A stretch of 6,325 nt of DNA from an uncultured Thermoplasmata archaeon. GTDB lineage: Archaea > Thermoplasmatota > Thermoplasmata > Methanomassiliicoccales > Methanomethylophilaceae. A model generated the notes under the pieces. It was not told the DNA's origin and did not search any database. It saw only the letters and a list, made by a program, of their open reading frames with translations. Below are positions 1-5,275 of this stretch, piece after piece (within the stretch, counting starts at the first letter, position 1; each line of letters starts with the position of its first letter). Where the stretch lies: the NCBI GenBank assembly GCA_946545675.1, contig CAMNNR010000080.1:1-6325 (forward strand), in the 5' to 3' direction. The position numbers were made by a program, and so were the translations under genes.

Positions 1-606
1 CTTGGCACTCCACCTCTCGGAACCTATGACTCCTTTCTTCAGGTGGATCTGGTCCCTTATCCCGCGTCTGGCGATCTCCTCGGCGAGAAGTAACGCATAC
101 GAGGAAGTCGCACACAGGACTGTGGATTTCAGATCGCACATCATCTGCAGCTGTTTCTCGGTGTTACCCGGCCCGGTCGGGATTGCCATGGCTCCGAGCC
201 TCTCGACTCCCGCCTGGAATCCGATACCGGCGGTCCAGAGTCCGTAACCGGGAGTAATCTGCACACGGTCCTGGTTGGTGATGCCGGCTGTCCTGTAGCA
301 GCGCTCGAACATGGTGGCCCAGTCGTCGATGTCGCGCTTGGTGTATGGTATGATGACAGGCGTGCCGGTGGTTCCGGAGGAGGAATGGATCCTTACGACC
401 TCGGAATCGGGTACAGCCTGGATACCCAGCGGATATGCGCTGCGCAGGTCCGCCTTCTCGGTGAACGGGAGCGTCTCGAAGGACTTCTGGTCCTTTATCT
501 GGGAAAGGTCGATGTCCTTGAATTTCTCCCTGTAAAAAGGGCTACGCTCCTTTATGCCGGAAAGAAGCGACATAATGTGCGTGAGCTGTTCCTCGTTCAT
601 CCTCAT
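1..606 (-). CDS. paaK: Phenylacetate-CoA ligase (PaaK-type, AMP-forming), N-terminal 202 residues, cut by the left window edge
   Basis: The family makes aryl-CoA thioesters from an aryl acid, ATP and CoA, releasing AMP and PPi, in the cytoplasm. Visible in order are a short helical N-terminus, the family motif RSPFYREKF (residues 21-29), FTEKADLR (48-55), the AMP-binding P-loop SSSGTTGTP (75-83), GYGLWTAG (110-117), IPTGPGNTEKQLQMM (132-146) and ATSSYALLLAEE (156-167). These are diagnostic of PaaK rather than acetyl-CoA synthetase. The family is about 430 residues long, so roughly half is missing. The ATG at 606 was chosen because it is the first ATG after the TATA box; the ATG at 600 is also possible, since no usable Shine-Dalgarno decides between them. 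In methanogens such ligases are linked to assimilation of exogenous aryl acids for aromatic amino acid synthesis with indolepyruvate ferredoxin oxidoreductase. That role is inferred here because the neighbour lies outside the window. Confidence 0.93.
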   Translation of the reverse strand, partial: MRMNEEQLTHIMSLLSGIKERSPFYREKFKDIDLSQIKDQKSFETLPFTEKADLRSAYPLGIQAVPDSEVVRIHSSSGTTGTPVIIPYTKRDIDDWATMFERCYRTAGITNQDRVQITPGYGLWTAGIGFQAGVERLGAMAIPTGPGNTEKQLQMMCDLKSTVLCATSSYALLLAEEIARRGIRDQIHLKKGVIGSERWSAK

Positions 607-636
607 GAGAATCAAAAGATGGTTAAGTCGTGCTGA

Positions 637-643
637 TTATAAA
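637..643 (-). promoter_or_regulatory. TATA box of the PaaK-type ligase gene
   Basis: On the minus strand the sequence reads TTTATAA inside AGATTTATAAT. Its centre is about 34 nt upstream of the ATG at 606. With the usual archaeal TATA-to-start spacing of about 25-27 nt, transcription would begin near 613-616, giving a 5' leader of roughly 7-15 nt. This supports an independent promoter for the ligase gene, although no terminator is seen between it and the Sel1 operon upstream. Confidence 0.6.
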
Positions 644-645
644 TC

Positions 646-666
646 TAACGTTTTTTTAGGACGTTA
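646..666. promoter_or_regulatory. Inverted repeat abutting the ligase TATA box
   Basis: TAACGT (646-651) and ACGTTA (661-666) are perfect 6-bp inverted arms around a 9-bp spacer containing a run of T. The element begins 3 bp upstream of the TATA box, where the BRE and TFB contacts lie, so a bound regulator could affect initiation. Its role as an operator is inferred from position and symmetry only. Confidence 0.3.
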
Positions 667-684
667 ATGTACATATGTGTACAT
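667..684. promoter_or_regulatory. Inverted repeat, possible operator upstream of the ligase promoter
   Basis: ATGTACA (667-673) and TGTACAT (678-684) are perfect 7-bp inverted arms around a 4-bp spacer. The same DNA also reads as a direct repeat of TGTACATAT (668-676 and 678-686) with a 10-bp step, one helical turn. It starts one base after the Sel1 stop codon (686-688) and lies about 24 bp upstream of the ligase TATA box. The form suits a dimeric DNA-binding regulator, but the regulator is not in the window. Confidence 0.4.
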
Positions 685-685
685 A

Positions 686-1417
686 TCACACGAACGGAGG
701 CTTGGAAAGGATTTCCTTCGCCTCTTCGTGTCCGCGATAGGAGGCTTTCTGGAACCATTTCTTAGCGTTGTTCACGCTCTTGACCATTCCTTCGCCGGTG
801 AGTGACAATTGTCCCAGCATGAACATCGCATCGGCATTGTTCTCCCCCGCTGCGGAGTTCAGGAGTTTCACGGCGGCGTTGACCTTCTTCGGCACCCCGT
901 CTCCCTCCAGATACATGGCTGCGAGACGGACCATAGCCTTGTCATAACCGACCTCAGCACACCTCCGATAGTATGATTCTGCGAGTGCTGGGTCTTTGGT
1001 ACCCGCCCTGCCTTCCTGGTAGATCACGGCAAGCCTGTAGCAAGCGGGGACGCTTCCGCCCTCCATCGCCTTGGTGTACCATTCCACCGCCTTGCCCCAA
1101 TCCTGTTCCACTCCCAAACCATCGGAGTACATATGGGCGAGATTGAACATCGAGATCACATATCCCTGCTCGGCGGAATGCGTATAGAACCTGATCGCTT
1201 CCTCCAGATTGGCGTTGGTGCCTTCGGCGTGAACGAGCATATGGGCTGCGTTGCATTCACCCTCGGGATCCCCCTGCTCCGCAGCCATGTTGAACCAGAT
1301 GAATGCACGGTTCAAGTCCCTCTCGGTCCCTTCGCCCTTGTAGTAGATGTATCCGAGCGCGTTCTGCGCATGGGGGTCACCGGCGGAAGCCCTGTCCATG
1401 ACCTCCTTGAATCCCAT
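686..1417 (-). CDS. Sel1-repeat protein, 243 aa (third gene of the Sel1 operon)
   Basis: After a 13-residue N-terminal helix the protein is six consecutive 36-residue Sel1-like repeats with no insertion or deletion: 14-49, 50-85, 86-121, 122-157, 158-193 and 194-229. A truncated seventh repeat (230-239) and a KPPFV tail follow. Typical repeat positions are visible, for example A..LGYIYYKGEG and A..WF..AAEQG. Sel1 repeats are TPR-like alpha-alpha units that build superhelical interaction surfaces. No signal peptide, membrane segment or catalytic motif is seen, so a cytoplasmic scaffold or adaptor is likely; the partner is unknown. The start codon overlaps the stop of the upstream gene by 1 nt (TAATG) and is preceded by GGTGAGG, so translation is probably coupled. 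Confidence 0.92.
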   Translation of the reverse strand: MGFKEVMDRASAGDPHAQNALGYIYYKGEGTERDLNRAFIWFNMAAEQGDPEGECNAAHMLVHAEGTNANLEEAIRFYTHSAEQGYVISMFNLAHMYSDGLGVEQDWGKAVEWYTKAMEGGSVPACYRLAVIYQEGRAGTKDPALAESYYRRCAEVGYDKAMVRLAAMYLEGDGVPKKVNAAVKLLNSAAGENNADAMFMLGQLSLTGEGMVKSVNNAKKWFQKASYRGHEEAKEILSKPPFV

Positions 1418-2511
1418 TACCTCACCACCGTCTGCGTCCTTCTGACGAACTGCTCCGGGTGCTGCATGAACCTGCTGAGTTCGTAATATCCGATGAGGTT
1501 ACCGGCGGCGGCCGCCATGGAGTAATAGCGGATGGCCTCGTCGGTGTCGCGGGGTCTGATCTCCCCTTCCTCGTAGATCCTGGCGATGAGCATCATGGAA
1601 TCGGTGTTCCCGTTCACGGCGGAACGCTGGAGATATTCCATGGCAAGGTCGCCGTTGTGGGGCACGACCTCGCCTTCATGGTAAAGGAATGCGAGCATGT
1701 ACATCGCATCGGCATTGCCCAAGTCGGCAGACTTCTTATAGCACTCGACAGCCTTATCGAACTCGCCTTCCTCGAGGAATACGTCAGCCTCGTCCAGGAG
1801 CCTGTCGCGTTCCACCGATTCCGCGGTGGTGGAAAGGCGGGCGATCCTGGCCTTGCGGTGTTCGAGGGTCTCGTGCCTGCCACTCCTGCGGTTGCTGTCG
1901 ATCCTCCCGAGACAGTAGAGGGCCTTATCGGAACCCATCTCCGCGGCACGGGAGTACCATTCGATCGCCTCGTTGGTGTCGGGTTCGATGAAATCCTTTC
2001 CGAACTCCAGAGTCATGCCCATGTCGAAGAGCATATCGGCATCGGAACGGGCGACCGTCTTCAGTTTGTATTCGTCGGCGAGTTCCTGGTCCTTCTCGAA
2101 GAACAGGCCGTGACTGTAGAAATACCAGAGATAGAAGTTGGCGATGACGAAATTCTGATCGGCGGCTTTCAGCAGGAGTACGCTGAACAGGTACTCGTCC
2201 TTGGGTACCAGGAAACCGAGGTAATAGCATCTGGCAAGAGCCATCATCGCCTCGGGGATCCCGCTGTCGGCAGCCGTCGTGAGCCAGTGGATGTACATGT
2301 AGGAGTTGGGCTCCACGATGGTGCCCTCGTTGTACAGTTTGGCCAGTTCCCATTTCGCCCTGGCACAGCCCTTGGCGGCGGATTTCTTGTACCACTCGAT
2401 GGCCTTGGCGGCGTCGAATTCGCCGTCCGCTCCGCGGTGGTAGATGTATCCCATGGCCAACATGGCGTACACGTTCCCGCTGTTGGCTGCCTTCACGAGC
2501 TGTCTGTCCAT
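1417..2511 (-). CDS. Sel1-repeat protein with an internal charged linker, 364 aa (second gene of the Sel1 operon)
   Basis: The N-terminal half has repeats at 13-48, 49-84, 85-120, 121-156 and 157-193 and a broken sixth repeat (194-205). Residues about 206-240 are a strongly charged, Arg/Glu-rich segment without Sel1 signature. A TPR-like hairpin (241-264, beginning EADVFLEEGEFDKAV) then leads into two further Sel1 repeats (266-301, 302-337) and a basic tail. The layout suggests two Sel1 superhelices joined by a hinge, perhaps from fusion of two shorter genes. No signal peptide or membrane helix is seen. The start lies 12 nt after the stop of the 494-aa gene and follows an AAGGGG stretch (2519-2524), a weak ribosome site, so co-transcription is expected. 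The function is not known beyond probable protein binding. Confidence 0.92.
   Translation of the reverse strand: MDRQLVKAANSGNVYAMLAMGYIYHRGADGEFDAAKAIEWYKKSAAKGCARAKWELAKLYNEGTIVEPNSYMYIHWLTTAADSGIPEAMMALARCYYLGFLVPKDEYLFSVLLLKAADQNFVIANFYLWYFYSHGLFFEKDQELADEYKLKTVARSDADMLFDMGMTLEFGKDFIEPDTNEAIEWYSRAAEMGSDKALYCLGRIDSNRRSGRHETLEHRKARIARLSTTAESVERDRLLDEADVFLEEGEFDKAVECYKKSADLGNADAMYMLAFLYHEGEVVPHNGDLAMEYLQRSAVNGNTDSMMLIARIYEEGEIRPRDTDEAIRYYSMAAAAGNLIGYYELSRFMQHPEQFVRRTQTVVR
1420..1426 (-). promoter_or_regulatory. Shine-Dalgarno site for the 243-aa Sel1 gene
   Basis: GGTGAGG on the minus strand lies inside the last codons of the 364-aa gene, just before the TAATG stop/start overlap. It supports the ATG at 1417 as the start and coupled translation. 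It differs from the neighbouring promoter-proximal starts, which lack any such site. Confidence 0.6.
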
Positions 2512-2523
2512 TCCCGAACCCCT

Positions 2524-4008
2524 TCACAATTCTGACTTGACCCTTTCCAGCATATCCTGTGCGTCGGGATCGCCCTGCCTGGCGGCTAAGGTCAGCATCT
2601 TCTTGGCGTAGGCGAGGTCCTTCTCCACGAACTCACCCTCGTAGTAGAGCTTTCCGAGGTAGAACTGTGCCTCAGGATATCCCGATGCCGCCACTTTCTT
2701 CAGCATACCCAGACCTGTGGGGATGTCCTGGTCCATGCCGTTGCCGGTGATCATGAACATGGCCACGAAGCACATCGCTCCGGGGTGCCCCTGCTCAGCG
2801 GATTCGTTGAACCATGCAATGGCCTTCTTGTCGTCCTTCTCTATGCCTCTTCCCTCATAGTAGAAGCAGGCAAGGGCGTACTGGGCGTTGGGCTCTCCTC
2901 CCTCCGCTGCCTCCTGGAACCATTTGGCGGCTTCGGCGTTGTCCTGTTCGAAGTAGTATCCGTTGCCGTACATGCAGCCCAATGCGTACTGGGCCATGCC
3001 GTTGTAGTGTTTGGCGGCCTCCACGAACCACTTCGCGGCGGTAGCCATGTCCCTGGGGAGGGCCTGTCCCTCGAAGCAGAGGTTAGCGTAATCCACCATG
3101 GCCTGATCGTATCCGCCTTTGCAGGATGCCTCGAGGTACTTCCTCGCCTTGGGGACACTCCTCCTGACACCGTTGGAACCGAAGGCGTAGGCCATACCGA
3201 GCTGGTGCTGGGCCTCCACCTGTCCACCGTCTGCAGCTGCGGAAAGGTATTTGATCGCACGGGATGCGTCGTAGTACTTGCTGTCCTCCATCATCAGGAT
3301 TCCGGCGAGCTGGAACTGCGATTCCGCATAACCCATGTCCGCTGCGCGCTGATACCATTGCACGGCCTTGTCGAGGTCCTGGTCCACATAGCACTGACCC
3401 TGATCGTACATGACCGCGATGCGGTGGGCGGCCTGTGCCACTCCTCCCTCGGCGGCCTGTTTCAGGAATTTGAGGGCGAGGTCGCTGTCCTTCTTCACGC
3501 CCTTGCCCATGAGGTACATGAAACCTATGGTGTTCTGGGCATCGTGGTCGCCCTGGAGCGCGCAAGGGGTGTAGAGCCTGACAGCCTCGACGTGATCCTT
3601 CTTCACGTCAGCCTTGCGCCCGTCCGCATACTTTCCGGTATCGTAGATCTGGAAAAGTGCTTTACAAGCCTCGGGGTCGCATTGCTCTGCCTTGAAACGC
3701 TGAGCCATCAAGTTAGCCTGCAGGAAAGGAGGGTTTGTCGCCATCTCCTCCAGAACGATGGAGGCGGGTTCGTAACCGGCATCCGCGGATTTGGTGAACG
3801 ATGCTTTCGCAGCATCGGCATCGGCCTTCGTGCATGTGCCGGTATACTGGAAGAGACCGAGCAGATACAGGGATTCAGCGCTTTTTTCGGGGCAATTCGA
3901 GGCGGCCTCGTACGCCTTGCCGAGATCGTAAACGTCCGAGCGGAGGTCCATCTTGGCACGGACGTCCTTCGCATACTGATCGACGACGGTTGGTTTATCG
4001 GAATTCAT
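2524..4008 (-). CDS. Sel1-repeat protein, 494 aa (first gene of the Sel1 operon)
   Basis: This is the largest Sel1 protein of the window. A non-repeat N-terminus (about 1-40) is followed by a divergent repeat (45-78), an irregular stretch (79-111), and a longer repeat with an insertion (112-153). Well-formed repeats follow at 154-189, 190-226, 227-262, 263-299, 300-335, 336-371, 372-407, 408-443 and 444-479, with a final partial unit (480-494). The strongest copies read like NAQYALACFYYEGRGIEKD (374-392). No secretion signal, membrane segment or enzyme motif is visible, so a cytosolic interaction scaffold is inferred. The ATG at 4008 has no Shine-Dalgarno and lies 26-27 nt from the centre of a TATA box, which fits a leaderless mRNA. 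It heads an operon with the next two Sel1 genes. Confidence 0.93.
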   Translation of the reverse strand: MNSDKPTVVDQYAKDVRAKMDLRSDVYDLGKAYEAASNCPEKSAESLYLLGLFQYTGTCTKADADAAKASFTKSADAGYEPASIVLEEMATNPPFLQANLMAQRFKAEQCDPEACKALFQIYDTGKYADGRKADVKKDHVEAVRLYTPCALQGDHDAQNTIGFMYLMGKGVKKDSDLALKFLKQAAEGGVAQAAHRIAVMYDQGQCYVDQDLDKAVQWYQRAADMGYAESQFQLAGILMMEDSKYYDASRAIKYLSAAADGGQVEAQHQLGMAYAFGSNGVRRSVPKARKYLEASCKGGYDQAMVDYANLCFEGQALPRDMATAAKWFVEAAKHYNGMAQYALGCMYGNGYYFEQDNAEAAKWFQEAAEGGEPNAQYALACFYYEGRGIEKDDKKAIAWFNESAEQGHPGAMCFVAMFMITGNGMDQDIPTGLGMLKKVAASGYPEAQFYLGKLYYEGEFVEKDLAYAKKMLTLAARQGDPDAQDMLERVKSEL

Positions 4009-4030
4009 CGACCCGAGCTATAATTAAAAA

Positions 4031-4038
4031 ATATATAA
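4031..4038 (-). promoter_or_regulatory. TATA box of the three-gene Sel1 operon
   Basis: The minus strand reads TTATATAT, followed by a T/A-rich stretch. The centre is 26-27 nt from the A of the ATG at 4008, the usual archaeal distance between TATA box and transcription start, so the mRNA probably begins at the start codon. The core ATATAT is symmetrical, so the site could in principle also direct plus-strand transcription. Confidence 0.7.
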
Positions 4039-4121
4039 GGTTCGTTGACGCCGTGGTGAGCCGGTGTGAATCATTGGCCCATGCCCATCCCCGGATCGGA
4101 ACTGCCTGAGAGAAGCGATTC

Positions 4122-4131
4122 TCACTTTCGG
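4122..4131 (+). repeat. Decamer TCACTTTCGG, copy 1
   Basis: It is an exact match to positions 4251-4260. The preceding bases are also shared with the second site: TTCTCACTTT occurs at 4119-4128 and 4240-4249. Copy 1 sits in the middle of the divergent promoter region. A regulator-binding role is only a possibility. Confidence 0.35.
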
Positions 4132-4250
4132 AATCTGGAACGGGCCGATTTCCTCCTGCACATGCGGGACTCGTCGATGTAATCACGATGTGCCAGCAAT
4201 CGTTTTCGAAGGAATACTCGGCACTGATGGATACTGGATTTCTCACTTTT

Positions 4251-4260
4251 TCACTTTCGG
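4251..4260 (+). repeat. Decamer TCACTTTCGG, copy 2
   Basis: It is an exact repeat of 4122-4131. It is immediately preceded by a further TCACTTTT (4243-4250), so the core TCACTTT occurs twice in tandem here. It lies about 18 bp upstream of the TATA box of the plus-strand Sel1 gene, where archaeal activators or repressors commonly bind. Confidence 0.35.
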
Positions 4261-4278
4261 GGACCTCCCCCTGTGAGA

Positions 4279-4285
4279 TTTATAA
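4279..4285 (+). promoter_or_regulatory. TATA box of the plus-strand Sel1 gene
   Basis: TTTATAA is centred 27 nt upstream of the ATG at 4309, the same geometry as the divergent operon promoter. It rules against the in-frame GTG at 4273 as a start, because that codon lies upstream of the TATA box. A weaker TTAATAA at 4394-4400 stands 26 nt upstream of the in-frame ATG at 4423 and could be a second promoter. Confidence 0.65.
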
Positions 4286-4308
4286 TCATTACAAACGGTA
4301 TCATAACT

Positions 4309-5094
4309 ATGTCCTCGACACGCTCTAACTCCATTTCCGGATTCATAGTCAACAATATATGCACCATACTCAGGAAAAACGGTACGGGAAACGTTAATAA
4401 CGGGACTCACAATGGAAGACGCATGTACGGCGGACCTAACGAACAGATGGAGCCCCTCGAATGGGCCAAGTTCGTTATCAGGAACAAAGCGGAGAACGAC
4501 TATCCCGCAGCACTCTCCGTACTTTCTTCCAAAGCCGCCCAGGGAGTCACCGAGGCCGAATTCTATCTCGGTCTCGTGTATGCGAGGGGACAGGGCGTCG
4601 GGAGGGACTTCCATCTCGCCCGCGAATGGCTCCAGAGAGCCGAATCAAAAGGGAACGCCAACGCCGCCTATTTCCTCGGGAAGATCTACCTCCGCGGATA
4701 CGGCCTGGAAGAACCCATGCCATCTAAGGCCGCTGAACTCTTCGAGGAAGCCGTCCAGGACGGGGACATCAGGGCGATGTACGAACTCGGTCTCCTCTAC
4801 ATGAACGGTAACGGGGTCACCCGCGACCTATCCACCACATACACCCTTCTTCTGGATTCCGCCAACGGCGGACACATGGAGGCACAGTTCGTCCTCGGAC
4901 AGCTCTACAAGACCGGTGCCGGAACCGACCAGGATTCCAAGGAAGCGGTCAGGTGGCTCTCCACCGCAGCCGTTCACGGACACAAGGGTGCACAGATCCT
5001 CCTCGGCGACATGTACACCATGGGAGACTGCGTCGACAAGGATACCGACGAGGCCAACCGCTGGTATGACATGGCCGACGGCAAGACCCATTAA
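4309..5094 (+). CDS. Sel1-repeat protein, 261 aa (or 223 aa from the internal ATG at 4423)
   Basis: After a 38-residue, Ser/Asn-rich N-terminal stretch and a short helical segment, five Sel1 repeats follow: 80-115, 116-152, 153-188, 189-224 and 225-261. Examples are AEFYLGLVYARGQGVGRD (83-100) and AQFVLGQLYKTGAG (192-205). There is no secretion signal or enzyme motif; the short apolar run near residues 11-21 is too short for a membrane helix. A cytosolic interaction protein is inferred. The ATG at 4309 fits a leaderless transcript. However, codons 1-38 are poorer in G/C than the rest and lack repeat character, so the ATG at 4423 (Met39), with its own TATA-like sequence, is a real alternative. 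The gene is divergent from the three-gene Sel1 operon and may be co-regulated with it through the shared upstream region. Confidence 0.88.
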   Translation: MSSTRSNSISGFIVNNICTILRKNGTGNVNNGTHNGRRMYGGPNEQMEPLEWAKFVIRNKAENDYPAALSVLSSKAAQGVTEAEFYLGLVYARGQGVGRDFHLAREWLQRAESKGNANAAYFLGKIYLRGYGLEEPMPSKAAELFEEAVQDGDIRAMYELGLLYMNGNGVTRDLSTTYTLLLDSANGGHMEAQFVLGQLYKTGAGTDQDSKEAVRWLSTAAVHGHKGAQILLGDMYTMGDCVDKDTDEANRWYDMADGKTH

Positions 5095-5160
5095 TCGTAC
5101 GTCTGGGTCTTATGAAAAATCAAGTTCTGAAGGGCAGAGTCAGAGATGGCAGGGCCCTGT

Positions 5161-5196
5161 CTGGGGAACCGGGGTGCCTCACCCCGGGATCCCCGG
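5161..5196 (+). terminator. Strong GC-rich hairpin downstream of the plus-strand Sel1 gene
   Basis: The inner stem CCGGGGTG (5169-5176) pairs perfectly with CACCCCGG (5180-5187) around a CCT loop. The outer stem GGGGA (5163-5167) pairs with TCCCC (5190-5194), extended by a U-G and a C-G pair, with a small internal loop. A TTTT run follows at 5206-5209. It could end or stabilise the Sel1 mRNA; archaeal termination mostly depends on T-tracts rather than hairpins, so the terminator call is tentative. Confidence 0.4.
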
Positions 5197-5210
5197 AAGA
5201 AAGCGTTTTG

Positions 5211-5234
5211 GGAAGGGACCCGAGGGTCTCTTCC
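5211..5234 (+). other. 10-bp stem with CGAG tetraloop
   Basis: GGAAGGGACC (5211-5220) pairs with GGTCTCTTCC (5225-5234), with nine Watson-Crick pairs and one G-U wobble (5216-5229) in plus-strand RNA. It directly follows the TTTT run after the first strong hairpin. Confidence 0.5.
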
Positions 5235-5275
5235 ATGTGTGTGTCTGCCACACGGAAAGAATGGGATTCGCCCGT

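Larger units (their letters stand above)
4009..4308. other. 300-bp divergent intergenic region with promoters for both Sel1 transcription units
   Basis: No convincing protein gene is seen here. The region holds the operon TATA box at one end and the plus-strand Sel1 TATA box at the other. Between them are a repeated decamer, a small hairpin with a GCGA tetraloop (arms 4110-4114 and 4119-4123), a second hairpin (arms 4154-4159 and 4164-4169, loop ACAT), and a long-range pairing ATTGGCCC (4073-4080) with GGGCCGAT (4142-4149). A T-rich stretch lies at 4238-4258. A minus-strand reading frame open from about 4283 to 3995 is not supported as coding. Confidence 0.6.

Noticed and set aside
1459..2535. 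358-codon open frame on the plus strand, antisense to the 364-aa Sel1 gene
   Set aside because: Same explanation: a Val/Gly/His-rich translation that mirrors Sel1 repeats, with no promoter or ribosome site.
686..4008. 36-residue repeats considered as a CRISPR-like or DNA-level tandem array
   Set aside because: The periodicity is at the protein level (Sel1 units); the DNA repeats are divergent and without spacers.
2785..4023. 412-codon open frame on the plus strand, antisense to the 494-aa Sel1 gene
   Set aside because: It follows the codon bias of the GC-rich Sel1 gene read backwards. Its product has no recognisable domain, and the sense frame is a clear repeat protein.
3995..4246. 83-codon minus-strand frame from a GTG in the divergent intergenic region
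   Set aside because: It reads through the operon TATA box and into the start of the 494-aa gene, has no family resemblance and no well-spaced ribosome site.
4243..4614. 123-codon minus-strand frame overlapping the plus-strand Sel1 gene
   Set aside because: It is antisense to a clear Sel1 gene and crosses its promoter; no domain is visible.
5161..5205. Resemblance of CCGGAAGAAAGC to the SRP RNA helix 8 motif
   Set aside because: The conserved symmetric-loop partner sequences are missing and the gap is too short for an archaeal SRP RNA of about 300 nt.
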